Shown here in pieces: positions 5,881 to 14,846 of a DNA stretch of 64,000 nucleotides. Origin of the DNA: Sediminicola sp963974715 (GTDB taxonomy: Bacteria; Bacteroidota; Bacteroidia; Flavobacteriales; Flavobacteriaceae); NCBI GenBank assembly GCA_963974715.1, contig CAXBDK010000010.1:62001-126000 (forward strand). Direction: 5' to 3'. Positions within the stretch are counted from its first letter, which is position 1. Each line of letters starts with the position of its first letter. The translations under genes and the position numbers were made by a program. The notes beneath the pieces were generated by a model that did no database searches, was not told the origin of the DNA, and saw only the letters and a program-made list of their open reading frames with translations.

Positions 5881-8392
5881 ACATGATTTTGGAAAAGAAG
5901 ATGGCATTCATCAGCAATTTATTGGTGCCATACCAAAAGGCCCTAAAGTTGGTGTTGTCCGTGAAAATGATGACCCTTCCCTTTCCCGACCTGCTGACCT
6001 GAAATGGGACACTGTTCTTTAATAGTTCCAGGTTTTCTTCGGATATGTACCCGCTTAAGAGCGGATCGTTGGTATACTGGATCGGATTGTTGAAACTATC
6101 CTTATCAGGTTTGATATAAATATTGGTATCCCTAAAAAGGGCCAGCCTATCCTTGCCATATCCAAAATTTATGGGATGTGAACGGTCAAGCTTGGCCTCA
6201 AAAATGGCCCCGCCCGTTTCCTGTGCCCCAAAAAACTTCTCTTTTTGGCCAAAACTGATATTTTTGACCATCAGACTATCTTTTTTCAGGTCCAATGCCA
6301 TGAGTTCGTTTTTGTGGAACCAGTTGGCCGCATTTTTGTAGCCTATAAGTGTGCCACCATTGTTTACCCAGCCCTTTATCTTATCCGCTATTTTTTTATC
6401 CAGGTTTCCCCAGGAATTGGGAACGATCAGGGCGGTATACCGGTCCAGGTCCGTACGGCCAAAGTAGTCGGTATCCAATTTGGTGATCTTCATTTGGTAC
6501 CGTTGATCGAACAGGTGCCAGATTTCACCTGCGTCATAGGAGGTAATTCCATTGCCTACCAAAAGGGCCACCTCTTGTTTTTCCAAGGGGTCAAAGTCAT
6601 TGCTGCCCAAATCGATCCCTTTTGTAAGTCCGGTACTTGCCGAGGTAATGTTAATATGGCTTTCCTTGGCAACCCCTTGAAGGAAAGCATATAGTTCGTC
6701 CTTTTCCAGTTCTTGGTTTTCCACCGGGACCATAATGGTGCCGTAATCATATGTTCTGCCCCCAAGGCTAAAGGGCGATTTGGCCACCTTCGCCCGCAGT
6801 CCCTTGTTCAAAATGGAGTTCAGGGCCTTTGGGGTATAGTATTCGTTCCATTCAAAAAGATAGGCATAGCTGCTTTTACCGTCCACATTTCCTGTCAACG
6901 GACTTAATTCCTCCACTTCGGCCCCTATATTGACCAAGGTGTTCAGTTCCGTATAATCCACATTAAAGGCCAAAGGGAATGTCCATCCGGAAATATCGTA
7001 AAAAAGACTGTCCGTAAAACTGGTACGTTTCTCGAACATGGCCTTGATGAGGTTGCTGTTCTTTTGGTCCATTGGCACCACAAAGGCATTTCCTTTTTTA
7101 TAACTGTTACCGTTGAGCTCGGTATCCCCTTCCAGTTCGTGGAACCTAATTTGCTGTCGCTGTAATATTTCGGCCAAATGCCAGGTTTTGGCGGCATCCT
7201 TGGCATCCCCAAAGATGATCGACCTGATTTTTCCCTTGGGTCCGTTTTTTTTGTTTTCCGTGAAGAAATCACGTTGATAGGCCAATATCTTGGTGCGCAT
7301 GTTGCGTGCTGCCTCAATTGTGGACAGGGCGGTGGTAAACTGGTTACGGATGGTGAACGGGAAAGTGATCAGGCCATTTTCGCTTTCCTGTACATGCCCT
7401 CGGGAGCTTCCCTGTTCAAAAAGGATTCCGATACTTCCCTGAAGATCGGGAAAAGTGGAGCCTTTCCCATAGTAGTAATCGTCATAATTTTCTTCGGAAT
7501 AATAGAAAGAGCCAATTTTATCCAAGGCCCTGGCATGGTAGGTACCTATCTCCGCAGTTAGTTCTTGATTGATCAAGGGCGTTAGGGGATGTACCCTACT
7601 GGCTTCCCCTGGCTGGAAGAAAAAGGTGGAATTGGTTCCCATCTCATGATGGTCCGTAAGGATGTTGGGCATCCATTTGTGGAAGCTTGTAATACGTGCC
7701 CTGCTTTCGGGCAATTGTACGGGAAGCCAGTCCCTGTTCATATCGAACCAGTAATGGTTGGTCCTGCCACCGGGCCATACCTCATGGTATTCACGTTCGT
7801 TACTGTCCGGGTTCAGGTTTTTGCTCTTGTTGGTATTGGCCCAATAGGCAAATCGCTGTAATCCGTCCGGATTAAAGGAAGGATCCAACAGAATGATCTC
7901 CTCTTGAAGGATCTTGTCAATTTCGGGACCTTGGGCTGCCGCAAGATAATAGGCATACGCCAAGGCGGCATTGGCACCACTGGGTTCATTGCCATGGATG
8001 GAAAAACCCTGGTAGACCACAATGGGCATTTTGTCCGTTACGGCATCGGTGCCCTCCGTTAATCTCAAATGCTCCAAGCGCAGGCTCTCCAAGTTTTCGT
8101 GGTTGCTTGGCGACGTAATCGTTAGAAGTAGCAGGGGCCGGTCCTCAAAAGTTTTTCCCCTGTCCTCAATGGTGATACGGTCGCTGGCCGCGGCAAGGGC
8201 CTGCATATAGAAAACAAGTTTGTCGTGCGTTACGTGCCATTCGCCCACCTCGTGACCGATGATCTCCAAAGGGGTCGGGATAGCAGGGTCATAATTAATG
8301 TTCTGGGGGATGTAATACGTAAGGTCAAAGGTTTCTTGGGCGTTTGCTAGGGACACAAGGGCCGTAAAGAGCAGATAGGCAATTTTTTTCAT
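5879..8392 (-). CDS. Secreted M14-family zinc carboxypeptidase with C-terminal GATase-like domain
   Basis: An 837-residue exported metallopeptidase. A signal peptide (KKIAYLLFTALVSLANA) precedes the mature protein. The M14 domain shows HGNEPSG near residue 133 (zinc His and Glu), DMNRDW, DHHEMGTNSTFFF (third zinc histidine) and a C-terminal catalytic Glu region near ILFEQGSSRG. Residues beyond about 590 (ALLVGNGITSYDAGEIWHLF and onward to NNGGTLIGY) look like a class I glutamine-amidotransferase-type domain, common in this Bacteroidota subgroup. A promoter box at 8414-8421 excludes the upstream TTG-type start at 8416. It probably degrades peptides in the periplasm or outside the cell. Confidence 0.9.
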   Translation of the reverse strand: MKKIAYLLFTALVSLANAQETFDLTYYIPQNINYDPAIPTPLEIIGHEVGEWHVTHDKLVFYMQALAAASDRITIEDRGKTFEDRPLLLLTITSPSNHENLESLRLEHLRLTEGTDAVTDKMPIVVYQGFSIHGNEPSGANAALAYAYYLAAAQGPEIDKILQEEIILLDPSFNPDGLQRFAYWANTNKSKNLNPDSNEREYHEVWPGGRTNHYWFDMNRDWLPVQLPESRARITSFHKWMPNILTDHHEMGTNSTFFFQPGEASRVHPLTPLINQELTAEIGTYHARALDKIGSFYYSEENYDDYYYGKGSTFPDLQGSIGILFEQGSSRGHVQESENGLITFPFTIRNQFTTALSTIEAARNMRTKILAYQRDFFTENKKNGPKGKIRSIIFGDAKDAAKTWHLAEILQRQQIRFHELEGDTELNGNSYKKGNAFVVPMDQKNSNLIKAMFEKRTSFTDSLFYDISGWTFPLAFNVDYTELNTLVNIGAEVEELSPLTGNVDGKSSYAYLFEWNEYYTPKALNSILNKGLRAKVAKSPFSLGGRTYDYGTIMVPVENQELEKDELYAFLQGVAKESHINITSASTGLTKGIDLGSNDFDPLEKQEVALLVGNGITSYDAGEIWHLFDQRYQMKITKLDTDYFGRTDLDRYTALIVPNSWGNLDKKIADKIKGWVNNGGTLIGYKNAANWFHKNELMALDLKKDSLMVKNISFGQKEKFFGAQETGGAIFEAKLDRSHPINFGYGKDRLALFRDTNIYIKPDKDSFNNPIQYTNDPLLSGYISEENLELLKNSVPFQVSRSGKGRVIIFTDNTNFRAFWYGTNKLLMNAIFFSKIM

Positions 8393-8413
8393 GGTCGGTG
8401 GTGTTTGGTCGGT

Positions 8414-8421
8414 CAAATGTA
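8414..8421 (-). promoter_or_regulatory. Promoter -7 box (TAcaTTTG) for M14 peptidase
   Basis: Minus-strand TACATTTG lies 22 bases before the ATG at 8392, with TTTTG directly upstream. Confidence 0.55.
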
Positions 8422-8490
8422 CAAAACGGTCAAATAAAAAACGGTCCTTGATAAAAGGGACCGTTGCATGTTGTGTTCTAGTGGGCGGAT

Positions 8491-8868
8491 CTATATGTCG
8501 TCAAAATCCACATCGGTAAAGCTGTCGGTGGAAGTTTCGATGATATCGGTTTCCTCCTGCCCGTCTTCTTTTTTAAAGTCTTTTTGGTGTCTTTCTGAAA
8601 TGACCTCGGAACCTTTTTCGTCCACAATATATTCCATCATTTCATCCAGGATTTCCTTAAATGCGACAAAATCTTCCTTGTAGAGATAAATTTTGTGTTT
8701 CTTGTAGTGGAAAGAACCATCGTCATGTGTGAACTTTTTACTTTCGGTCACGGTCAGATAGTAATCGCCCGCTTTTGTACTCCTAACATCGAAAAAATAA
8801 GTCCTCCTTCCGGCCCTTAAAACTTTGGAATAAATCTCTTCCTGATCCATTAAATCTTTTTCCCCCAT
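8491..8868 (-). CDS. DUF3276 (PUR-alpha-like) nucleic-acid-binding protein
   Basis: A 125-residue protein with the conserved Bacteroidota core KVLRAGRRTYFFDVRSTKAG, YYLTVTESKKF and HKIYLYKEDF, ending in a very acidic tail. The family has a PUR domain and is thought to bind single-stranded DNA or RNA; its physiological role is unknown. It lies 98 bases upstream of the M14 peptidase promoter region and 65 bases downstream of the ABC exporter stop, all on the minus strand. Confidence 0.9.
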   Translation of the reverse strand: MGEKDLMDQEEIYSKVLRAGRRTYFFDVRSTKAGDYYLTVTESKKFTHDDGSFHYKKHKIYLYKEDFVAFKEILDEMMEYIVDEKGSEVISERHQKDFKKEDGQEETDIIETSTDSFTDVDFDDI

Positions 8869-8933
8869 TTCTTTAGTGTCTAATATTCATTAATCAAAAA
8901 TGGAAAAAAAAAGCTACAATACCAACATTATTG

Positions 8934-10691
8934 TTAGTTTTCTTTCTCCGAAAGCTGGTTGTGGTAAAGTTCCCTATAATATCCCTCGGTGTCCACCAAT
9001 TCATTGTGGGTGCCTTCCTGTATGATCTCGCCATTGTCCAAAATCAGTATCTTATCCGCATTTTTGGCAGAGGAGACACGGTGGCTTACGATAAGGGTGG
9101 TCCTGTTTCTGGATGCCATTTTCAGATTGTTCAAGATCTGTTCCTCCGTTTCGGTATCCACAGCGGAAAGGCAATCGTCGAACAGGTAGATCTGTGGGTC
9201 TTTCAATAGGGCCCTCGCAATGGATACACGCTGTTTCTGTCCCCCGCTCAGGGTGATCCCTCGTTCTCCCAGAACGGTATCGTACTGTTTGGAAAAGCCC
9301 ATTATGTTTTCATGCACCACCGCTTTTTTTGCCACCGCTATCAATTCTTCCTCGGTCGCATCTTCCTTTCCGAATTTGATATTGTTCCTAATACTGTCGG
9401 AAAAGAGAAATGCATCTTGCGGAACGGCCCCGATCGATCTTCGAAGGCTCGTAAGGTTGAGCTCCTTAATGGGAACGTCATCGATCAGTATTTCTCCTTG
9501 GCTTACATCGTACAAGCGGGCAATAAGATCAAGGATACTGGATTTTCCGGACCCCGTCTTGCCGATAATGGCCACGGTCTCCCCATTGTTAACGGTAAAG
9601 GATATATTTTTAAGTGCCGTAATATTGGTGTCCCCATACGTAAAACTAACGTTCTTAAAGGTTATTTTTCCATGCACCGGGGTCTCTTCCGATACCTCGT
9701 TCCAGATGGTGGGCCGTTCCTTTAAAAACTCATTGATCCGTTCCTGGGACGCTTCGGCGCTCTGTACGATGGAAGTGAGCCACCCGACCACAGCTACGGG
9801 CCAGGTCAGCATGTTTACATAGATAATGAATTCCGCTATGATACCCATGGATTCGATTTCCCCATTGATATATTGTCTGCCCCCCACATAGATCACGAAA
9901 ATGTTGCTGATGCCGATCAAGAGGATCATTAAGGGGAAAAACCAAGCGTTTACCTTGGCCAGTTCCATACTCTTGTCCTTGCCCTCATGGGCCAATGAGT
10001 TCAGCTCCGCATTGATCTGGGGCTCCAGGCCGTATGCCTTGATCACCGAAATGCCGGAAAACGACTCTTGGGTAAAAGTGGACAAGGTGGAAAGGTACTG
10101 CTGTACCACTGTACTTCTTTTATGGATCACTTTGCTTATCTTATAGATCAGTACGGAAAGAATGGGCAGGGGCAACAGGGTGTAAAAAGCAATGGTTGGG
10201 GCCTTGATGAACATAATGGGCAAAAGACAGGCAAAAAGTGTCAAGGTCTGAATACCGTACATGATGGCAGGGCCGGCGTACATCCGTACCTGTCCTATAT
10301 CCTCGCTGATACGGTTCATAAGATCCCCCGTTCTGTTCCTCTTGTAGAAACTGAGGTTGAGGAACTGATAGTGGTCGTACACCTCATTTTTAAGATCGTA
10401 CTCTATGTACCTTGAAATATTGATGATGGTCTGCCGCATTAAAAAAGTAAAGAAACCGGACAGGAGCGCTGCGCCAAGGATGATCAGGATATAGGTAAGG
10501 AGTTCGCCCTTGACCTCGGAAAGGTTTTCCCTATTTCCCGTGAGATAGGTTTCCATGGCCTTGATCGACTTGTTTACCAAGGGGGGCATTACGAGCGAAA
10601 AGATCCGTGCGATGATGGTTATGACGATCCCTATCAGAAGTTTTAACCAGTATTTCTTGAAATACTTGTTGATATATTTAAGTTCCTTCAT
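8934..10691 (-). CDS. ABC exporter (fused TM domain and ATPase, MdlA/MsbA type)
   Basis: A 585-residue half-transporter. The N-terminal six-helix membrane domain covers about residues 1-320; the ATPase domain follows with Walker A GKTGSGKSS, signature LSGGQKQR and Walker B LFDDCLSAVD. In Walker B, Asp506 stands where the catalytic glutamate normally is. That substitution is known from the degenerate site of heterodimeric exporters such as MdlA and from MRP proteins. No partner gene is adjacent. The substrate is unknown; lipids or drugs are usual for the group. Confidence 0.9.
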   Translation of the reverse strand: MKELKYINKYFKKYWLKLLIGIVITIIARIFSLVMPPLVNKSIKAMETYLTGNRENLSEVKGELLTYILIILGAALLSGFFTFLMRQTIINISRYIEYDLKNEVYDHYQFLNLSFYKRNRTGDLMNRISEDIGQVRMYAGPAIMYGIQTLTLFACLLPIMFIKAPTIAFYTLLPLPILSVLIYKISKVIHKRSTVVQQYLSTLSTFTQESFSGISVIKAYGLEPQINAELNSLAHEGKDKSMELAKVNAWFFPLMILLIGISNIFVIYVGGRQYINGEIESMGIIAEFIIYVNMLTWPVAVVGWLTSIVQSAEASQERINEFLKERPTIWNEVSEETPVHGKITFKNVSFTYGDTNITALKNISFTVNNGETVAIIGKTGSGKSSILDLIARLYDVSQGEILIDDVPIKELNLTSLRRSIGAVPQDAFLFSDSIRNNIKFGKEDATEEELIAVAKKAVVHENIMGFSKQYDTVLGERGITLSGGQKQRVSIARALLKDPQIYLFDDCLSAVDTETEEQILNNLKMASRNRTTLIVSHRVSSAKNADKILILDNGEIIQEGTHNELVDTEGYYRELYHNQLSEKEN

Positions 10692-10771
10692 GCAATGAGA
10701 CTAAGAGTAGGGGCAATTTGTTGCCATTGATCGGCAAAGATAGGTGATCGGCACAAAACCAATTGTTATAA

Positions 10772-10783
10772 ATCTTATAAGAT
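10772..10783. promoter_or_regulatory. Perfect 12-bp palindrome upstream of nusB
   Basis: ATCTTATAAGAT reads the same on both strands and is centred about 45 bases upstream of the nusB promoter box. It is a possible operator; no regulator is known. Confidence 0.25.
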
Positions 10784-10821
10784 AAACGTTCCGCCCATAG
10801 GTTGAAATGGAAATATAATAC

Positions 10822-10829
10822 TATTTTTG
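10822..10829 (+). promoter_or_regulatory. Promoter -7 box (TAttTTTG) for nusB
   Basis: TATTTTTG has a TTG at 10802-10804, 17 bases upstream, in -33 position. The nusB ATG follows 40 bases later. Confidence 0.65.
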
Positions 10830-10869
10830 CGCCGTAAAGTTTAATAACATTCGCTAAAGTTCTTTAAAA

Positions 10870-11817
10870 ATGCTTACAAGAAGGCATATCAGGGTCAAAG
10901 TAATGCAGTGCATCTATGCGCTGACGCAATCGCAAAACGATACCTTGGAAAAACAGGAAAAGTTTTTACGCGTGAGCATCGAGAACATGTATTCGCTTTA
11001 TCTGGTGTCCCTGAACCTATTGATGGAGGTACATGCCATGGCGGAAGATCAAATAAAGCGCTCCTCCAAAAAATACCTGTCCAACGCTTCGGACGGATAT
11101 CCCGATAAAAATAAATTTGTGGGCAACGCCGTTTTGCTACAGCTGGTCGGCAACAGTTCGTTAACGGACGAGCTAAAACGACGAAAACTGAACAACTGGT
11201 ACCTGAACGAAGAATACGTCCGTATTATTTACAGGGAGATCACCGCTAGCGAGTCCTACCAAAAATACATGTCACAGGCAAATCGGTCCTATCAGGAGGA
11301 CAAAGATCTGATAGTAGATCTTTTTAGGAACGTGATAGCGCCCAATGAAAAGGTCTATGACCATTTTGAGGATGACCGCCTTACTTGGGTGGACGATATC
11401 CCCATTGTGAACACCTTTATCCTTAAAAAACTGAAAAAAATAAACAAGGAGCATTCCAATTCCTATTTTCTGCCGAAATTGGTGAAGGACGAGGAGGACC
11501 TTGAATTTGCCCAGAAACTTTTGATGAAGACCTTGCTCAACAATGAAAAGTTGGTAAAGGAGATCGAAGGAAAGACCCCTAACTGGGACAAGGACCGTAT
11601 TGCGGATGTGGATGCCATTCTCCTAAAAATGGCCATCTGCGAACTCTTGAACTTTCCTTCCATTCCAGAAAGGGTCACCATTAACGAATACCTTGAAATT
11701 GCCAAAGAGTATTCAACCCCGAAGAGCAGTATCTTTATCAACGGGATACTGGACAACCTGATCAAGGAATATTCGTTGGAAGGTAAACTAAAAAAAGTGG
11801 GCAGGGGGTTGTTATAA
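10870..11817 (+). CDS. nusB: Transcription antitermination factor NusB
   Basis: A 315-residue protein with the long N-terminal form typical of Bacteroidota, about twice the length of the E. coli protein. It opens with MLTRRHIRVKVMQCIYA, and the C-terminal NusB fold is recognisable from IADVDAILLKMAICELL, then RVTINEYLEIAKEYS and FINGILDNL. NusB binds boxA RNA together with NusE (S10) and supports rRNA antitermination. It heads a plus-strand cluster with the DUF1573 lipoprotein and yajC, although those have a promoter of their own. Confidence 0.95.
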   Translation: MLTRRHIRVKVMQCIYALTQSQNDTLEKQEKFLRVSIENMYSLYLVSLNLLMEVHAMAEDQIKRSSKKYLSNASDGYPDKNKFVGNAVLLQLVGNSSLTDELKRRKLNNWYLNEEYVRIIYREITASESYQKYMSQANRSYQEDKDLIVDLFRNVIAPNEKVYDHFEDDRLTWVDDIPIVNTFILKKLKKINKEHSNSYFLPKLVKDEEDLEFAQKLLMKTLLNNEKLVKEIEGKTPNWDKDRIADVDAILLKMAICELLNFPSIPERVTINEYLEIAKEYSTPKSSIFINGILDNLIKEYSLEGKLKKVGRGLL

Positions 11818-11829
11818 TCAAATAATCCT

Positions 11830-11837
11830 TATTTTTG
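11830..11837 (+). promoter_or_regulatory. Promoter -7 box (TAttTTTG) for DUF1573-yajC
   Basis: TATTTTTG lies just after the nusB stop and 27 bases before the DUF1573 ATG. Confidence 0.55.
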
Positions 11838-11864
11838 AAAGAAATTAACCTGTAATACAGTAAG

Positions 11865-12335
11865 ATGAAAAGAACAGTTATTACCTTAAGCCTAGTGTGC
11901 GCAATGGCTTTATTGTCCTGCAAGGACAAAGCAACGAGCAAGATCGACGCGGCCAACGTAGAATCGGCTGCAGACAGGGATACAGCGGCCAAAAGCCTTC
12001 CCGTGATGACTTTTGAAAAGTCGGAACACGATTTTGGAACCATCGAACAGGGCACTCCGCAAGAAACGATCTTTAAGTTTACCAATACCGGTGATGCCCC
12101 TTTGATCATTACCGATGCCAAGAGCAGCTGTGGATGTACCGTTCCCTCACCTCCAAAGGAACCCATTTCCCCTGGTGAGACCGGCGAACTGTTGGTGAAG
12201 TTCAACGGGTCTGGCCAAAACCAGGTTACCAAGACCATAACCATTACCGCCAATACCGCCAAAGGTTCCGAAATATTGAGGATCAAGGCTTTTGTAAACC
12301 CTAAGGGCGGAGCTGCAGCTTCCGTGCCCTTATAA
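11865..12335 (+). CDS. DUF1573 lipoprotein
   Basis: A 156-residue exported protein. The signal peptide ends in a lipobox (ALLSC, Cys19), so it should be lipid-anchored. The mature part has one DUF1573 immunoglobulin-like domain: HDFGTIEQGTP, FKFTNTGDAPLIITDAKSSC, GCTVPSPP and SPGETGELLVKFN. The family is abundant in Bacteroidota and of unknown function. It shares a short intergenic space (17 bases) with yajC and is probably co-transcribed with it. Confidence 0.9.
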   Translation: MKRTVITLSLVCAMALLSCKDKATSKIDAANVESAADRDTAAKSLPVMTFEKSEHDFGTIEQGTPQETIFKFTNTGDAPLIITDAKSSCGCTVPSPPKEPISPGETGELLVKFNGSGQNQVTKTITITANTAKGSEILRIKAFVNPKGGAAASVPL

Positions 12336-12352
12336 ATAACATATAACAAAAA

Positions 12353-12646
12353 ATGTTGGAACAATATCCATTTCTTCCGCTTATCCTGATTTTTGTAGTG
12401 GCCTATTTTTTTATGATCAGGCCGCAGATGAAACGTCAGAAAGATGAGAAGAAATTTGCCGAAGCACTTAAAAAGGGGGATAAGATCATTACCAAAAGCG
12501 GTATGCACGGTAGAATTCTAGAGCTGAGCGATAAGGATTTTACCTGTGTTATAGAGACCATGGCCGGGAAGATCAAATTTGACCGCTCTGCCATTTCCAT
12601 GGAAATGAGCAAGAAATTAAATGCTCCGGAACCTGAAAAGAAGTAA
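12353..12646 (+). CDS. yajC: Preprotein translocase subunit YajC
   Basis: A 97-residue inner-membrane protein with a single N-terminal helix (FLPLILIFVVAYFFMIRPQ) followed by the MKRQKDEKKF segment and the conserved GDKIITKSGMHGRI core. YajC associates with SecDF and the Sec translocon. A strong terminator follows 23 bases after the stop. Confidence 0.95.
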   Translation: MLEQYPFLPLILIFVVAYFFMIRPQMKRQKDEKKFAEALKKGDKIITKSGMHGRILELSDKDFTCVIETMAGKIKFDRSAISMEMSKKLNAPEPEKK

Positions 12647-12669
12647 GCGGATACCACCCGTGCTTAAAG

Positions 12670-12698
12670 CCCCGATCTTTGGATCGGGGTTTTTTTTT
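12670..12698 (+). terminator. Rho-independent terminator after yajC
   Basis: CCCCGATC (12670-12677) pairs with GATCGGGG (12682-12689) around a 4-base loop, followed by nine Ts. Confidence 0.9.
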
Positions 12699-12905
12699 GC
12701 CCTGATCTGAGCAATATTTGGTATCTTCAAAGCCGCATTGAGGAGGTAACCGCCCAAAACGGGTCACGGTGCCATGGCCCTAAAGGAAATGGGATCCGAT
12801 TGCCAGAATGCAATGGGACCACGGGTCTTTGAAGTGAAATTTATTGCCGCTCCCTTTGCGCTGAACTATATTTAGTATCGAAAAAATTAACGAATAGAAC
12901 CATAT

Positions 12906-14258
12906 ATGTTGAACAATAGAAGGAATTTTATCAAGAAAAGCTCCCTTTTGCTAATGGGAACCTCTGCAGCGTTCGTCTTTCCAATGGAGCTGTTGGCGAG
13001 CATCAGGAAGAGGGTAGGGCCAAACGACCGTATCAATGCAGGACTGATCGGTTGCAAGGGGATGGGTTTTTCCGATCTTACCTCCATGCTGAAGATCAGC
13101 GAGGTGCAAGTGGTGGCACTATGCGATGTGGACCAAAACGTACTGGCCGAACGTACCCGGGATCTGGAGAAAGCGGGGGTAAAAAAACCAAAATGGTACA
13201 CAGATTACAGAAAGCTTCTGGAAGATAAGGATGTGGACATTGTGATCATTGGCACCCCCGATCATTGGCATTGCCTGCAATTAACGGATGCCCTGGCCGC
13301 CGGAAAGGATGTATACTGCGAAAAACCCATTGCCAATTCGGTAGAGGAGAGCAATATCATGCTCAAAACCGTCAAAGCCGGGGACCGGATCGTACAGATC
13401 GGTCAGTGGCAAAGGAGCCAACCGCACTTTGTGGACGCGATCGATTATGTGCATTCCGGAAAATTGGGGGAGATCCGACTGGCGAAGGCTTGGGCCTATC
13501 AAGGCTGGATGAATTCCATTCCGGTACTTCCCAATGGCCCGGTACCCACAGGGGTGGACTATAAAATGTGGTTGGGCCCCGCAGCGGAAAGACCTTTTAA
13601 TCCCAATAGGTTCCACTTTAATTTCAGGTGGTTTTGGGACTATGCGGGCGGGCTGATGACCGATTGGGGCGTTCATTTATTGGACTATGCCCTTTACGGA
13701 ATGAAGGCCTCCGCTCCTAAGTCGGTAATGGCCCTGGGAGGCAAATTTGCCTATCCCAACGATGCTGCCGAAACCCCGGATACCTTGCAGACGGTATTCG
13801 AATACGATGGGTTTTCCATTCTTTGGGAGCACGCTACCGGAATAGATGGTGGCAATTATGGGCGTAACCATGGGATTGCGTTTATAGGCAACAATGGCAC
13901 CCTGGTCCTGGACCGGGGGGGCTGGGAAGTGATCCCGGAAGTGGAGCACGAGAGTTGGAACCAATTACCGGACAGGCCCAAAATTGAGGCGGTGCCCTTA
14001 CAACAGAATATGGGCAACGGTCTGGATAACCATACCGTTAATTTTGTGGAGGCGGTCAAGAGCAGGGATCCAAAAGACCTAAAAGCACCCATACAGGTAG
14101 GTTATGATGCCGCATTGGTATCCCATCTGGGGAATGTGGCTTTCAAGACCGGGAACCGTATTTACTGGGATAAGGAAAAAGGCGCGTTCAAGGACGAAGC
14201 CGCCAATGAACATTTAAGGGCAAAATACCATAACGGTTGGGAATTGCCCAAAATTTAA
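12906..14258 (+). CDS. Gfo/Idh/MocA-family oxidoreductase, Tat-exported
   Basis: A 450-residue NAD(P)-binding dehydrogenase-like protein. The N-terminus carries a twin-arginine signal (NNRRNFIKKSSLLLMG), so it is probably exported folded with its cofactor. The Rossmann part has NAGLIGCKGMG and VVALCDVD, then the EKPIANSVEES segment with the family's catalytic lysine. The second domain has FRWFWDYAGGLMTDWGVHLLD. Tat-exported members usually act on sugars or glycans; substrate unknown. It stands alone and its TAA stop overlaps the stop of the convergent neighbour in a shared TTAA. Confidence 0.9.
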   Translation: MLNNRRNFIKKSSLLLMGTSAAFVFPMELLASIRKRVGPNDRINAGLIGCKGMGFSDLTSMLKISEVQVVALCDVDQNVLAERTRDLEKAGVKKPKWYTDYRKLLEDKDVDIVIIGTPDHWHCLQLTDALAAGKDVYCEKPIANSVEESNIMLKTVKAGDRIVQIGQWQRSQPHFVDAIDYVHSGKLGEIRLAKAWAYQGWMNSIPVLPNGPVPTGVDYKMWLGPAAERPFNPNRFHFNFRWFWDYAGGLMTDWGVHLLDYALYGMKASAPKSVMALGGKFAYPNDAAETPDTLQTVFEYDGFSILWEHATGIDGGNYGRNHGIAFIGNNGTLVLDRGGWEVIPEVEHESWNQLPDRPKIEAVPLQQNMGNGLDNHTVNFVEAVKSRDPKDLKAPIQVGYDAALVSHLGNVAFKTGNRIYWDKEKGAFKDEAANEHLRAKYHNGWELPKI

Positions 14259-14845
14259 TTTCGGTAGTGGTCGTTAAGGCCCATTCCTTTTTGGATCAGA
14301 AGGATGCATTTTTCCATGCGCGCTAATTTGGTCGCTTCCCGTTTGGCGGAGGCCAGATATTCATAATATTCGCGCTGTTTGTAAGGGGCCAGGGAGAAGA
14401 ACTGTGATTTCAGCTCCCTGTCCTTTCCAAAAAGTTCGGAAAACTCCTTTGGAATTTCCATAGATCTTTTTTCGGGACGGTGCACCATTCCCGTCTTTTG
14501 GTTGTCCTTGGCCTCTATCATATAGGCCAGTACCTTTTCACGGTCTAATTCCAAATGGGTACTGAATTTCCAGTGCCGCATGGCCTTGGTTGTGCCTTCC
14601 TGGGAATTTTGTAGCACCCCATCCGCATCCTTCAAAAAAGAACCGTTAAAGAACCATATCCCAAAATGGTTTTTAAAGGCCATTATTCCCAGCACGTTTT
14701 TGTTTTCCAAGGTATAGACAGGAGCTCCCCATTTATAGGTTTCCTGCAAACCGGCAGCTAACGCAAGTTCCCTTAAAATGGAAATTCCCAGTTTAAAAGG
14801 GTGGTCCTTATTAAAAAATTCCGCTATTTTAGATTCGCTTTCCAT
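14255..14845 (-). CDS. YdeI / OmpD-associated family protein (DUF1801 fold)
   Basis: A 196-residue cytosolic protein. The N-terminal half is DUF1801-like (LQETYKWGAPVYTLENKNVLGIMAFKNHFGIWFFNG would be its beta core) and the C-terminal half carries the YdeI helical segment ending LAPYKQREYYEYLASAKRE and ARMEKCILLIQKG. The family is widespread and linked in Bacillus to resistance against the peptide LL-37, but its biochemistry is not known. It begins one base after the pepT stop, so the two form an operon. Confidence 0.85.
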   Translation of the reverse strand: MESESKIAEFFNKDHPFKLGISILRELALAAGLQETYKWGAPVYTLENKNVLGIMAFKNHFGIWFFNGSFLKDADGVLQNSQEGTTKAMRHWKFSTHLELDREKVLAYMIEAKDNQKTGMVHRPEKRSMEIPKEFSELFGKDRELKSQFFSLAPYKQREYYEYLASAKREATKLARMEKCILLIQKGMGLNDHYRN

Positions 14846-14846
14846 A

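Noticed and set aside
11762..12508. 248-codon minus-strand frame opposite the DUF1573 and yajC genes
   Set aside because: The plus-strand genes have clear domains; this frame has no recognisable motif.
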